NCBI GenBank assembly: GCA_017798145.1
Contig: CP059069.1
Location: forward strand, 3,023,226-3,087,225
DNA length: 64,000 nt
Direction of reading: 5' to 3'
Source: Akkermansiaceae bacterium
GTDB lineage: Bacteria > Verrucomicrobiota > Verrucomicrobiia > Verrucomicrobiales > Akkermansiaceae
Part shown: in pieces, positions 16,588-26,891 of the stretch
Position numbering within the stretch: position 1 is the first letter of the stretch
Layout of the letters: the number at the start of each line of letters is the position of its first letter
The notes under the pieces: generated by a model
Told to the model about the DNA's origin: nothing
Database searches by the model: none
Seen by the model: only the letters and a program-made list of their open reading frames with translations
Position numbers and translations under genes: made by a program

Positions 16588-19254
16588 CTAGCCAAGCAGC
16601 TCGCGGATCATCGATGCATCAAGCTTGCGGACAATGTCCGCATCCGCGAGCAGTCCATCGGCAAGCTTGGCCTTCTCGATCTGGAGGCGGTGGATGCGCT
16701 CCTCGACGGTGTCCTGGCAGAGGAGCTTGTGGACGAAGACCGGCTTGTCCTGGCCGATGCGGTAGGCGCGGTCGGTGGCCTGGGCTTCGGCGGCGGGGTT
16801 CCACCAGGGATCGTAGTGGATCACGGTGTCGGCGGCGGTGAGGTTCAGGCCGGTGCCGCCGGCCTTGAGGGAAATAAGGAAGACGGGGAATTTCCCGGAT
16901 TGGAAATCCTCGACAAGCTTCCCGCGATCCTTGGAGCCGCCGGTGAGCTTCAGGTGGGGGACCTTGGTTTTCACCAGATGATCCTCGATGAGCGAGAGCA
17001 TGGTGGTGAATTGGGAAAAAATGAGGATGCGGCGGCCTTCCTCGATCAGTGTTTCGAGAAGCTCCGCGAGGAAATCGAGCTTCGCGGAGCTCTTCACGCC
17101 GTCGGCGAAATCGGGGGGGAGCAGGCGCGGGTCGCAGCAGATCTGGCGTAGCTTGAGGAGGGCGTCGAGGAAGACGATCTGGGATTGCTCGATGCCGCGC
17201 GCGGCGATGGCCTCGCGGACGCGCTTGTCCATGGTGGCGCGGACGGTTTCGTAGAGATCCTTCTGGTCGGAGTGGAGCTCGACAAGATGGACCATGATCG
17301 TTTTCGGCGGCAGTTCCTTGGCGACCTGGTCTTTCGTTCTCCTCAGGACTAGTGGAGCGATGCGTTTTTTCAGAAGGGCGTTCTTGTCCGCATCGCCCTC
17401 CTCCTCGATGGGCTTGCGGAAGTTTTTCTGGAAGGTGTCCTCCGTTCCGAGGTAGCCCGGGATGAGGAAATGCATCAGGCTCCACAGCTCGCCGAGGTGG
17501 TTCTCGATGGGCGTTCCCGAAAGGCAGAGCCGATGCCTTGCGACGACCCTGCACGCGGCCTGCGAGACCTTGGCGCGGGGGTTCTTGATGTACTGCGCCT
17601 CGTCGAGCGCCATGATATGATACTGGTAACCTAGTAGTCTCTCGATGTCGCGCTGCAGCAGGGCGAAGGAGGTGATGACCAGATCGGCGTGGGGGATGGA
17701 GCGGTAGTATTTCCTGCGATCCGCGCCGTTGAGGACAAGGACGCGCAGACCGGGCGCGAACTTGACCGCCTCCGCCCGCCAGTTTGGCACCACGGAGGTC
17801 GGCGCGATGACGAGCGAGGGCAAGCCGCCGCTGCGGCCGCTTGCCTTCTCCGCCATCAGGTGCGCTAGGGTCTGTAGCGTTTTGCCGAGACCCATGTCAT
17901 CTGCGAGGATGCCGTGGAGTCCGTGGCGGGCGAGGAACTGCATCCAGCGGAAGCCGTCCTTCTGGTAGTCGCGCAGGGTGGCCTGGAGTTCCGGGGGCTC
18001 ATCCAGTTCCTCGACCTTGGAGAAATTCTCCAGCCTCTTCTTGAGCTTCGCGAGGCCTTTGGGTGTCTCGATCCCAAGCCCTTCCAATCCACCGAGTGCC
18101 GCCGCATCCAGCGCATGGACGCGGACTTTCCCGAAGGATTTCGGATCCACCAGCGCGGAGAGGTGGTGAAGGATCCTTCGCACCCGGCCGATGGGCAGCT
18201 TGAGCGCATCGCCGTTGGAAAGAGGCGCGTATACGAAGCCGCCGTTCGGGCGGTCGAGTGTTTCCTCGAGGAAATCCTGTTTCAGCAAGCCCGCGAGGAT
18301 GGGCATGAGGTCGTGGCGCACCCCGTCCACATCGAAGCCCACCGAGAGGCTGAACCATCCGCCGTCGGAAAAGTCCCCCTCGTATCCATCCTCACCTTGC
18401 GAAATTTTCGTATGCCATTTCTCCGGATCCGCCTCGTGGACCTGGTGTCCGACGCCATCGCCGAAGCTCACCTTCCAGCCCATCGCCCCCAGCTCGGCCA
18501 CGGTCTCGCCGCGGAACTGGTGCCAGAAGGCATCGACAGGCACGCGGCCGGGGTCGGGAAACCACTTGTCGCTGCCCTCATCCGCACGCACCGAGCGCGA
18601 TTTCATGCTGAGCAAAAATCGCCACGCCGGGTTTGACATCATCGAGGAAAGCCCGGTCTCGCGGAGCTGCCGGATGGCGCGCATTTCCGCCGGGGTCTTG
18701 CCTCCTTCGCCTGCATCGGAAAGTGGTTTCCGCAGGTTCCCATAGCTGACAAAAGCCTCACCGAAAATCCACTCCTCCGGCTCCTTCTCTCCGAGCGACT
18801 GCAGCAAAAGCTTCGTCGCCCGATCCACCTCGCCCTTCCGCACCGCCAGCTCGAACACGGCCTCCGGAGCATCCTCACCCTCTCGCCCGATCTCCCCCTC
18901 ACCCGATCCTCTTTCCCCAAGGGCAACTTCGACCGCCTCCACCGCGGTCCTCCCGAACAGCCTTCCCAGGCGCTTCTCCTTCGCCATCTTCCCCACCATC
19001 GCGAAACCGTGTTCACAGAACGCACCGACATCGCAGGAGCAGCTTGTCTCGAAAGCCATGCCGCCACCCTCCTCCCAAAACGTCGCCTCCACTTCCTCCC
19101 CGAACACCTCCGCCTTCGCCTGGATCTCTTCCTCGCCTTCCAGCCTCAGCCCCTTCACCTTGGAAACCGCCCGCGCCCCGACTCCCCGCACCTCCTCGTC
19201 AAACCGCTCCACCCAGCTCTCGGCGGCCAAATACTCTTCCAATTTTCCGACCAT
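16588..19254 (-). CDS. SWIM zinc-finger / SNF2-family helicase
   Basis: An 888-residue Swi2/Snf2 ATPase. An N-terminal SWIM-like zinc motif (SCSCDVGAFCEHGFAM, near residue 75) is followed by a variable region and then the SNF2 core from about 410: Walker A GILADDMGLGKTLQTLA, APTSVVPNWRAEA, the DEAQ box LDEAQYIKN, the helicase C part ILIFSQFTTM, LKAGGTGLNL and ATDRAYRIGQ. This architecture is common in bacterial SNF2 proteins; the substrate is DNA or a protein-DNA complex and the cell role is uncertain. Start: ATG at 19252-19254; an in-frame TTG two codons upstream would add two residues. Confidence 0.9.
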   Translation of the reverse strand: MVGKLEEYLAAESWVERFDEEVRGVGARAVSKVKGLRLEGEEEIQAKAEVFGEEVEATFWEEGGGMAFETSCSCDVGAFCEHGFAMVGKMAKEKRLGRLFGRTAVEAVEVALGERGSGEGEIGREGEDAPEAVFELAVRKGEVDRATKLLLQSLGEKEPEEWIFGEAFVSYGNLRKPLSDAGEGGKTPAEMRAIRQLRETGLSSMMSNPAWRFLLSMKSRSVRADEGSDKWFPDPGRVPVDAFWHQFRGETVAELGAMGWKVSFGDGVGHQVHEADPEKWHTKISQGEDGYEGDFSDGGWFSLSVGFDVDGVRHDLMPILAGLLKQDFLEETLDRPNGGFVYAPLSNGDALKLPIGRVRRILHHLSALVDPKSFGKVRVHALDAAALGGLEGLGIETPKGLAKLKKRLENFSKVEELDEPPELQATLRDYQKDGFRWMQFLARHGLHGILADDMGLGKTLQTLAHLMAEKASGRSGGLPSLVIAPTSVVPNWRAEAVKFAPGLRVLVLNGADRRKYYRSIPHADLVITSFALLQRDIERLLGYQYHIMALDEAQYIKNPRAKVSQAACRVVARHRLCLSGTPIENHLGELWSLMHFLIPGYLGTEDTFQKNFRKPIEEEGDADKNALLKKRIAPLVLRRTKDQVAKELPPKTIMVHLVELHSDQKDLYETVRATMDKRVREAIAARGIEQSQIVFLDALLKLRQICCDPRLLPPDFADGVKSSAKLDFLAELLETLIEEGRRILIFSQFTTMLSLIEDHLVKTKVPHLKLTGGSKDRGKLVEDFQSGKFPVFLISLKAGGTGLNLTAADTVIHYDPWWNPAAEAQATDRAYRIGQDKPVFVHKLLCQDTVEERIHRLQIEKAKLADGLLADADIVRKLDASMIRELLG

Positions 19255-19502
19255 TTCCAAACAGCCGGGAATCTGAGGGAATCGGAGTTGCTTTGCAAGC
19301 GGGGCGAGGCATGAAGCATGATTTGTGAAATATCCTCTGCCAAAGAGATGGAAGCGCAGGGAACTCCGGCACCAGACTTCTCACAGCTTGCACGGCAGTT
19401 GTCCCGATATCCCGGTCCACCGTGAGCTGGCACCCGATGCCCATGGATCCTTGCACCGTGCGGAAAATCGTTTCCATTTATTGCCGACACGATCCCGCCA
19501 GC

Positions 19503-20288
19503 ATGATTTCACTTCAGGAAGCCGACCGCCACACCCTTGAGCAATTCTGTCTTCGGATCCAGGATATACAGAACAAGCGACAACTCGAAGACTTCACCAT
19601 CAATATCATTCCTCCCTTTCTCGGTGCCGAGTTCGCCAGCTGGAACGAACACGACGAGGCGATGTTCCTGACCCGGGTCGCAACATCGACCTCCCACAGC
19701 CATCTCGTAAAGCCCCTGATCGGCGCTCTGAACCAAACCCTGCCAACCCACCCCCTTTTCCCCAAATATCTGGATCTTTCCACCGGGAAAGTCCGTTACG
19801 TTGATACCGTTGACCGCACCCGCGACCATATCGATGACGATTCTTACCGCGCCCTGCCATTCTATCTCCGCGTTGCCTCTCGCCTGAGGATCGAAGACCA
19901 GCTGCTGATGCATATCTTCGTCGAGGAAAGTGCGGGGATCCTCGTCACCTTTCACTCCTCCCGCAAATTCACCCGCAGACAGCAACTTCTTGCCACCATC
20001 CTGCGCAGCCACCTGGTGACGCGGCTCTATGCGATCCAACGCCAGTCGCAGAAACGATCCCAGCTTGCCGGCGAAATCTCATCCCACCTCACCTCCCGGC
20101 TCACCCCCCGTGAAATTGAAATCCTACGGCTCATCTGCCGCGGCCATGGCAATCAGGAAATCGCCCAATCGCTGGAGATCTCCAAGCGAACCGCCGACAA
20201 ACACGCTTCGAACATACTCCGCAAACTCAACGCGTCCTCCCGTTTCCAGATCATCGCGCGCTTCGGCCACTGGCTCCAGGCGCCTTGA
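19503..20288 (+). CDS. LuxR-type transcriptional regulator
   Basis: A 261-residue regulator. The C-terminal 60 residues form a LuxR/GerE helix-turn-helix: LTPREIEILRLICRGHGNQ, then EIAQSLEISKRTADKHASN with the usual T(V/A)xxH recognition helix. The first 190 residues contain no response-regulator receiver (no DD...D...K pattern) and no autoinducer domain that I recognise, so the signal is unknown. Start: ATG giving MISLQEADRH; a GTG at 19422 would add 27 residues of poor quality. No SD. The target genes are not evident; the next gene downstream is a secreted protein 96 bases away. Confidence 0.82.
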   Translation: MISLQEADRHTLEQFCLRIQDIQNKRQLEDFTINIIPPFLGAEFASWNEHDEAMFLTRVATSTSHSHLVKPLIGALNQTLPTHPLFPKYLDLSTGKVRYVDTVDRTRDHIDDDSYRALPFYLRVASRLRIEDQLLMHIFVEESAGILVTFHSSRKFTRRQQLLATILRSHLVTRLYAIQRQSQKRSQLAGEISSHLTSRLTPREIEILRLICRGHGNQEIAQSLEISKRTADKHASNILRKLNASSRFQIIARFGHWLQAP

Positions 20289-20384
20289 TACGCAGATGCG
20301 TGGCAATGCCTGGTCGGGCGTACGCATACTTACCCATTTACCCGGCAGGCGTTGATTCAGATGATTGGGGGATAACGTCGCACC

Positions 20385-21221
20385 ATGAAAACGATATCCG
20401 CTCTGATAATCCTCGCCGCCATTGCCTGCCCGGTCCCTGCCGAAGTCGTCACCGTCCGGCTTCGGGGGCAAGTCAGCGGCGTCACCGACCCGGACAATTC
20501 CCTGAACGACACTGCCCGTGCCGGCGACCCTGCGCTCATATCCATCACCTACGACCGCAACGCACCCCCCAATCCGAACCCCCAGAATACCGCCGCCGGT
20601 TTCTCCACGCAGGTCAATCTCGGACTGGATCTCAAGGTCCTGACCTCAGGCGGCCCCTCTTGGTCTCTGACTTCCGCGAACGCCCCCGAGATCACCCTCA
20701 CCCTCGAGAATAACAGCATCCCCACCACCGGCACCCGCGACGACTCGCTTTACCTCACACCCCAGACACTAACCCGTCCCGTTCGCTTCACCTTCGCCGG
20801 CCAGATCGTCTCAAACGTATCGTCCTTGCCCACTGTTTCCGAGCTTTCCTTCGCCAGCTTGATCACTGCCCAGGCTAGCAACGAGCTTGGCGATACGGTC
20901 TTCTTCGTCTTCGACCGTTTCACCTTTCACGGCTTCCCCGCCGTCTCCACTCCGGTCACCGCGATCGGGCCGCTCAATTTCTCGATCACCGGCTCCGAGT
21001 CATCCCGTACTGCCTCCTTCAACATTCCTTTCACCTCGCCCGGAGCCTTTCACCGTGTCGAATTCTCCGATGACCTGGTGAACTGGACTCCCCTGGTCCT
21101 AATCGAAGGAAATGGCTTCCAGCGTAACTTCTCGACTTTCCTCGGATCTCTCCCATCCCGATTCTTCCGCATCGCCGACAACTGGACCGAGTTTGACCAA
21201 ATCAACTCAAACCCGCCCTGA
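20385..21221 (+). CDS. Secreted protein with verrucomicrobial C-terminal beta module
   Basis: A 278-residue exported protein with a clear signal peptide (MKTISALIILAAIACPVPAE). The mature part is rich in Thr, Ser and Asn and looks entirely beta-stranded. The last 60 residues (HRVEFSDDLVNWTPL ... FLGSLPSRFFRI) follow the 'xxSxDLxNWTxL...RFFRV' pattern I associate with the C-termini of many Verrucomicrobia surface proteins. There is no PEP-CTERM sorting motif and no catalytic signature. Function unknown. The start ATG follows CGCACC without SD. Confidence 0.7.
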   Translation: MKTISALIILAAIACPVPAEVVTVRLRGQVSGVTDPDNSLNDTARAGDPALISITYDRNAPPNPNPQNTAAGFSTQVNLGLDLKVLTSGGPSWSLTSANAPEITLTLENNSIPTTGTRDDSLYLTPQTLTRPVRFTFAGQIVSNVSSLPTVSELSFASLITAQASNELGDTVFFVFDRFTFHGFPAVSTPVTAIGPLNFSITGSESSRTASFNIPFTSPGAFHRVEFSDDLVNWTPLVLIEGNGFQRNFSTFLGSLPSRFFRIADNWTEFDQINSNPP

Positions 21222-21435
21222 GACAAAAACGATCCGGCCGTTTCGTGCCTTTCCTCACCCTCACTTTCTCTCAAGCAGCGCCCGCATGAGATAGGACAGG
21301 TTCAGGCTCAACACCACGCACGGGGCCATCTCGACGCAATTTGCCCGACAATATGAGATTTTCTTCGGCATCTGATGAGGGGATTCCCAAGTTTTTGGTT
21401 GTTTGCAGGGCGGAAAACGGGACATTCGCGACCAG

Positions 21436-22272
21436 ATGAGCGAACTAACGGACGGAGCGGCGGTGCGTATCCTGTTTCTCGGCGATATCGTGGGCGAGCC
21501 GGGTCGGAAGGCGGTGATCGGCGCACTGCAGGAAATCAGGAAACAGCACTCGATCGATTTCGTGATCGCGAACGGCGAGAACGCCGCAGGGGGGCGGGGG
21601 ATCACGCCGAGGATCGCCATCGACCTGCTTAGGGCGGGGGTTGCGGTCATAACGACCGGCGACCATGTCTGGGACCAGCAGGAGATCGTCGATTATTTCC
21701 CAACCGAGCCGCGGCTGTTGCGCCCCGTGAATTATCCGCAGGGCACGCCGGGTGCGGGGAGCGTGGTGCTGGAGACTTCCAAAGGGAAGATAGCGGTCGT
21801 CCAGGCTCAGGGGCGCAGCTTCATGCAGCCGCCTTTGGAAAACCCCTTTCTCGCAGTCGAGGCGGAGGTGGCGAGGCTCAGGGCGGACGGGCTCAGGGTT
21901 ATCGTGCTTGATTTCCATGCGGAGACAACCTCGGAGAAAATCGCGATGGGCCGGATGCTCGACGGCAGCGTCTCACTGGTCGTCGGCACCCACACCCATG
22001 TCCAGACAGCGGATGAAACGGTTTTCCCGGGCGGCACCGGATACCTGACGGATGCGGGGATGTGTGGTCCGGTGGAATCGGTGCTTGGGCGCTGCGTGGA
22101 ATCGGTGGTCTGGCGTTTCCGCTCCGGGATGCCCACCCGTTTTCCGGTCGCGAAAGGGGATGTGAAACTCTGCGGGGTGATTGTCTCGGCGGAAATATCC
22201 AGCGGGCGCTGTGTGGATATCGAAAGGTTTATCCTGCAAATCGGCGAGAATGAGACAGAAACAGCCGGTTGA
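21436..22272 (+). CDS. YmdB-family metallophosphoesterase (TIGR00282)
   Basis: A 278-residue calcineurin-like phosphoesterase of the YmdB type, described in Bacillus and Deinococcus as a 2',3'-cyclic nucleotide phosphodiesterase. Metal-binding motifs occur in order: LGDIVGEPGR (near residue 14), NGENAAGG (47), TTGDHVWD (75), DFHAETTSEK (156) and VGTHTHVQTAD (182). The length is typical (265-280). The start is the ATG giving MSELTDGAAVRILFLGD; a start at 21403 would add 11 residues with no similarity. It lies upstream of the tRNA-Thr/tuf operon, 203 bases away. Confidence 0.9.
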   Translation: MSELTDGAAVRILFLGDIVGEPGRKAVIGALQEIRKQHSIDFVIANGENAAGGRGITPRIAIDLLRAGVAVITTGDHVWDQQEIVDYFPTEPRLLRPVNYPQGTPGAGSVVLETSKGKIAVVQAQGRSFMQPPLENPFLAVEAEVARLRADGLRVIVLDFHAETTSEKIAMGRMLDGSVSLVVGTHTHVQTADETVFPGGTGYLTDAGMCGPVESVLGRCVESVVWRFRSGMPTRFPVAKGDVKLCGVIVSAEISSGRCVDIERFILQIGENETETAG

Positions 22273-22334
22273 GCCGCCTGCAAAGCCGCAAAACACGGGG
22301 ATTTCGGGAAAGTGACAAAAAGACCATATTTTTT

Positions 22335-22360
22335 TTGACAGGTCGGGGCGAATTGATAAT
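22335..22360 (+). promoter_or_regulatory. Candidate promoter of the tRNA-Thr/tuf/secE-rpoC operon
   Basis: TTGACA at 22335-22340 sits at the end of a T-rich stretch and GATAAT at 22355-22360 matches the -10 hexamer in five of six positions. The spacer is only 14 bases, shorter than the normal 16-18, so one hexamer may be mis-assigned. It lies about 116 bases before the tRNA-Thr gene, at the AT-richest point of the gap. Confidence 0.4.
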
Positions 22361-22475
22361 GTCCGCCCGCTCTTCCCCACATGCAGTCAGGGGTGCCGCG
22401 CCCGGTCTTGGGTCAAACTGGACAGGTCGCGGTTCTTTTGTCGGCAGGAAGGTCGGGCGAACAACAATCCAGTCT

Positions 22476-22550
<75 letters not shown>

Positions 22551-22598
22551 GGAACCACACGAACATCTCCCAAACATCTCAGCGAAACCACAACGAAA

Positions 22599-23783
<1,185 letters not shown>

Positions 23784-23835
23784 GTCAAACCAACGGCCGC
23801 ACAGGGAAACCCGTTTCCCTGTCAGCCAGGCACTT

Positions 23836-23862
23836 GGGGCACCCCGCCAAACGGGGTGCCCC
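23836..23862 (+). terminator. Hairpin downstream of tuf (attenuator or processing site)
   Basis: GGGGCACCCCG (23836-23846) and CGGGGTGCCCC (23852-23862) form a perfect 11-bp stem with a CCAAA loop, 53 bases after the tuf stop. No T-run follows, so it is a weak intrinsic terminator at best. It may separate tuf from secE expression or protect the tuf transcript. A related sequence lies between rplK and rplA. Confidence 0.5.
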
Positions 23863-23901
23863 TAAGTCGCCTCAAACACCCACAACTTTCCAACCCAAAA
23901 C

Positions 23902-23977
23902 GCGTCAGTAGTTCAATTGGTAGAGCGTCGGTCTCCAAAACCGAATGTTGGGGGTTCGAGTCCCTCCTGGCGTGCCA
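23902..23977 (+). tRNA. tRNA-Trp (CCA)
   Basis: 76 bases including an encoded CCA (23975-23977). Acceptor GCGTCAG pairs with CTGGCGT, with a G-T pair at position 1 and one G-T wobble inside the stem. The anticodon loop CTCCAAA gives anticodon CCA, and the D-arm and T-arm (GGGGG TTCGAGT CCCTC) are normal. It lies between tuf and secE. Confidence 0.95.
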
Positions 23978-24001
23978 CTTTCCGTTACCCTTCCACAGCG
24001 A

Positions 24002-24325
24002 ATGAATTTCCTTGAATATCTCAAGCTCGGCGACAGTTGGATCACTTCGGGGATCGTTTATGCGGTCTCCCTGGTTCTCATCTTCCTGCTCGTCCGCAAC
24101 CTTGCCCGTGTCTCCACCTTCATCGGCGAGGTCAAGGGTGAGCTGCGCAAGGCCAGCTGGCCGTGGGACTCCGATCCGAAGGCCAAAGGTTTCAGGAAAT
24201 ACAAGGAGCTCGTGGATTCCACGATCGTCGTCCTCATCGCCGTGATCCTGCTCGCAGGTTTCGTCCAGTTCTGGGACTTCATCCAGGTTCTCATCGTCGG
24301 TTTCCTCACCGAAATCTTCCGCTAA
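24002..24325 (+). CDS. secE: Preprotein translocase subunit SecE
   Basis: A 107-residue SecE, longer than the common 60-70-residue single-span type. The family core FIGEVKGELRKASWPW is followed by an insertion DSDPKAKGFRKYKE and then the conserved helix STIVVLIAVILLAGFVQFWDFI. An extra hydrophobic segment precedes it (about residues 14-32, ITSGIVYAVSLVLIFLLV). So it has two or three membrane segments. It clamps SecY in the translocon. The ATG follows the tRNA-Trp by 24 bases; the position before nusG is the canonical one. Confidence 0.9.
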   Translation: MNFLEYLKLGDSWITSGIVYAVSLVLIFLLVRNLARVSTFIGEVKGELRKASWPWDSDPKAKGFRKYKELVDSTIVVLIAVILLAGFVQFWDFIQVLIVGFLTEIFR

Positions 24326-24351
24326 TCTTCACCCTCCCAAGCCAGCCTCCC

Positions 24352-24921
24352 ATGCCCAACGCCAAAGATTACAAAGACCAGTGGTACGTCGTCCAAGTCC
24401 TTTCGGGCATGGAGGGCAAGGTGCGCGAGCGCATCGCCCGCCAGGTCGAAGCCGAGGAAATGCAGGACTACATCCGCGAGGTTCTCGTCCCCACCGAAGT
24501 GGTTTCGGAGATCAAGCGCGGCAAGAAAACCGAGACCAAGAAGAAATTCTTCCCCGGTTACATCATCGTGAACATGTATCTCGCCGATGAGAACAACCAG
24601 CTCGTGGAGAAGACCTGGTTCTTCATCAAGGAGATGGAAGGTGTCATCGGTTTCGCCGGCACCAAGGACAGGCCCGCACCGATGCGCCCACGCGAGGTCG
24701 AGGCGATGCTCTCCCAGATCCAGGAGCGCGAGGAAACCGTCCGTCCGGCGATCTCCTTCGAGGTCGGCGATACCGTCAAGGTCGCCGACGGCCCGTTCCA
24801 ATCCCAGAACGGCGTTGTCGAGGAAATCGACCCCGAGCGTGGCAAGCTGCGCGTCGCCGTCGATATCTTCGGCCGCACCACACCCGTCGAGCTAGAATAC
24901 TGGCAGGTCGAGCGCGAGTGA
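24352..24921 (+). CDS. nusG: Transcription termination/antitermination protein NusG
   Basis: A 189-residue NusG. NGN domain: WYVVQVLSGMEGKVRERIA near residue 10, then KTETKKKFFPGYIIVNM, the region that binds RNA polymerase. C-terminal KOW domain from about 135: FEVGDTVKVADGPFQSQNGVVEEIDPE. It links RNA polymerase to Rho and to ribosomal protein S10. Start chosen at MPNAKDYKDQWYVV; the leader CAGCCTCCC has no SD. Gap to secE 26 bases. Confidence 0.95.
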   Translation: MPNAKDYKDQWYVVQVLSGMEGKVRERIARQVEAEEMQDYIREVLVPTEVVSEIKRGKKTETKKKFFPGYIIVNMYLADENNQLVEKTWFFIKEMEGVIGFAGTKDRPAPMRPREVEAMLSQIQEREETVRPAISFEVGDTVKVADGPFQSQNGVVEEIDPERGKLRVAVDIFGRTTPVELEYWQVERE

Positions 24922-24974
24922 GTTTCATTTCGGCATTTTAGTTTTCAGAATTTCAGCATTTACCAAATAACATC

Positions 24975-25403
24975 ATGGCCAAGGAAGTCGTCAAAATCAT
25001 CAAACTCCAGATTCAGGCTGGAGCCGCCAACCCATCACCACCAGTAGGCCCCGCACTCGGCCAGGCCGGTGTCAACATCATGGGTTTCTGCAAGGAATTC
25101 AACGCCGCGACCCAGTCGCAGGCCGGTGATGTGCTTCCGTGCGTGATCTCGGTCTACAAGGACAAGTCCTTCACCTTCATCACCAAGCGTCCGCCCGCAG
25201 GCAACCTCCTCAAGAAAGCCGCCGGCCTCGCATCCGGTTCCGGTGAGCCGAACAAGAAAAAGGTCGGCAAGATCACCAAGGCCCAGCTCATGGAAGTCGT
25301 CAACATCAAGATGCCCGACCTCAACACCAAGGATCCCGAAGCCGCAGCCCGCATCCTCGCCGGCACCGCCCGCCAGATGGGCCTTGAGGTCGAAGGCATG
25401 TAA
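24975..25403 (+). CDS. rplK: 50S ribosomal protein L11
   Basis: A 142-residue L11 with the usual two domains: [22 protein letters not shown] (proline-rich N-terminal segment contacting thiostrepton and RelA sites) and the C-terminal rRNA-binding part [15 protein letters not shown] ... [10 protein letters not shown]. Length is exactly typical. It binds 23S rRNA at the GTPase-associated centre. No SD; leader ACCAAATAACATC. Confidence 0.97.
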   Translation: MAKEVVKIIKLQIQAGAANPSPPVGPALGQAGVNIMGFCKEFNAATQSQAGDVLPCVISVYKDKSFTFITKRPPAGNLLKKAAGLASGSGEPNKKKVGKITKAQLMEVVNIKMPDLNTKDPEAAARILAGTARQMGLEVEGM

Positions 25404-25413
25404 CAGAATCTCA

Positions 25414-25456
25414 GCCCCGTGTCAAAACGGGGCACCCCGCAAGAGGGTGGGTACCC
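25414..25456 (+). promoter_or_regulatory. Hairpin region between rplK and rplA
   Basis: GCCCCGT (25414-25420) pairs with ACGGGGC (25427-25433) around the loop GTCAAA, 10 bases after the rplK stop. The bases that follow, 25429-25456, begin GGGGCACCCCGCAA, identical to the start of the hairpin after tuf (23836), and end in the palindrome GGGTACCC. No T-run. A feedback site for L1 would be expected near here or upstream of rplK; whether this hairpin is that site cannot be told. Confidence 0.35.
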
Positions 25457-25492
25457 AATCCCATCCGCCATCACTGCAAACCAACAAACACA

Positions 25493-26203
25493 ATGTCCAA
25501 AACACGCAGCAAACGCTACCGGAAAGCCGCCGAACTGGTGGGCGCCGGAAAATCCTACTCCCTCGCGGATGCCATCAGCACCGTGAAGAAACTCCCGGCG
25601 CCGAAATTCACGCCGACAGTCACCCTGTCTTTCCGACTCGGCGTTGACCCACGGAAAAGCGACCAGATGGTCCGCGGCTCCGTCTCGCTCCCGCACGGGA
25701 CCGGAAAAAACGTACGCGTCGTCGTCTTCGCCCAGGGTGCAGCTGCGGAAGCAGCCCTTGCCGCCGGTGCCGAGCACGTCGGATACGAGGATCTCATCAA
25801 GAAAGTCCAGGAAGGCTTCGTCGATTTCGACTCCGCCATCGCGACCCCCGATGCCATGGCCGAAGTCCGCAAGATCGCCCGTGTCCTCGGCCCGCGCGGC
25901 CTGATGCCGAACCCCAAGACCGGAACCGTCACCGATGACGTCGCGAAAGCCGTCAAGGAGGTAAAGGCCGGCCGCATCGACTACAAGCTCGACAAGAACG
26001 GCAACGTCTCCGGTGCGATCGGCAAGGCCGATTTCGACGAGAAGCAGCTCGAGGACAACGCCCGCGCGTTCCTTGAGAGCGTCGTCCGTGCCAAGCCCGC
26101 CTCCGCAAAGGGCAACTTCGTCCAGGCCGTGACCCTCGCCGCTTCCATGCTTCCCGGCCTGCCGCTGGAAGCCTCCGCCTACACCGCAAAGGCAACCGCA
26201 TAA
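25493..26203 (+). CDS. rplA: 50S ribosomal protein L1
   Basis: A 236-residue L1. Conserved motifs: TVTLSFRLGVDPRKSDQMVRG near residue 43, FAQGAAAEAALAAGAEHVG, GPRGLMPNPKTGTVT near 140, and KAGRIDYKLDKNGNVSGAIG. It binds the L1 stalk of 23S rRNA and, in other bacteria, represses its own operon. Start ATG preceded by ACAAACACA, no SD. Confidence 0.97.
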   Translation: MSKTRSKRYRKAAELVGAGKSYSLADAISTVKKLPAPKFTPTVTLSFRLGVDPRKSDQMVRGSVSLPHGTGKNVRVVVFAQGAAAEAALAAGAEHVGYEDLIKKVQEGFVDFDSAIATPDAMAEVRKIARVLGPRGLMPNPKTGTVTDDVAKAVKEVKAGRIDYKLDKNGNVSGAIGKADFDEKQLEDNARAFLESVVRAKPASAKGNFVQAVTLAASMLPGLPLEASAYTAKATA

Positions 26204-26221
26204 CCCCAGCACGCAACCAAC

Positions 26222-26797
26222 ATGAATCCTGACAAGCAAATCATCATCAACGGCCTGCTGGCGCGCGTCAACGACTCGCCCTACGTCATCGTCATCGACT
26301 ACACCGGCCTCACCGTCCCGCAATTCAGCGAGCTCCGCAACCGCCTCGCCGACAACGGCGGGAAGTGCACCGTCGCGAAGAACAGCTACATGCGCAAGGC
26401 TCTCACCGAAGCCGGGCTTCCCGACATCGGCGCGGATCTTGTTGGCCAGACGGCTTTCGTCACCGGCGATTCCGAGGTCTTTTCCGCAGCCAAGATCCTC
26501 AAGAACTTCGAGAAGGAATTCAAGAAGCCCGAGATGAAGGTCGGAATCCTCGGCCAGGATGTCCTCGACACCGACAAGCTCAAGGCACTTGCAGACATCC
26601 CGTCGCGCGAAGCCGTCCTTTCGCAGCTCCTCGGCCTCATCAACGAGCCTGCCACACGCATCGCCCGCATCCTCCTCGAGAAATTCGATCCGGAGCGCGA
26701 GCACTTCAAATCGGGCGGCGCCGAAGAGCCTGCCGAAGCCGAGGCACCAGCACCCGCAGCGGAAACGCCCGCCGAAGGGGCACCTGCCGCCGAATAA
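26222..26797 (+). CDS. rplJ: 50S ribosomal protein L10
   Basis: A 191-residue L10 that anchors the L7/L12 stalk. N-terminal rRNA-binding domain includes DYTGLTVPQFSELRNRLAD and VAKNSYMRKAL; the C-terminal helix that binds L7/L12 dimers follows. The last 25 residues are an Ala/Pro/Glu-rich tail (AEEPAEAEAPAPAAETPAEG), making it longer than the common 165-175. The gap after rplA is only 18 bases, so no large L10-binding leader lies directly upstream. Confidence 0.95.
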   Translation: MNPDKQIIINGLLARVNDSPYVIVIDYTGLTVPQFSELRNRLADNGGKCTVAKNSYMRKALTEAGLPDIGADLVGQTAFVTGDSEVFSAAKILKNFEKEFKKPEMKVGILGQDVLDTDKLKALADIPSREAVLSQLLGLINEPATRIARILLEKFDPEREHFKSGGAEEPAEAEAPAPAAETPAEGAPAAE

Positions 26798-26891
26798 CAA
26801 ACAATCTGAACGGAAGGCCTGTCGCGTCTCCACGCAATGGCCGGATTAACAATGGTACCTCGTCGGTTTCCCAGCAGGGAAATTGAAATCT

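Noticed and set aside
21261-21650. A 129-codon minus-strand frame overlapping the YmdB gene start
   Set aside because: Mostly antisense to a well-recognised gene, with no family similarity and no ribosome-binding signal.
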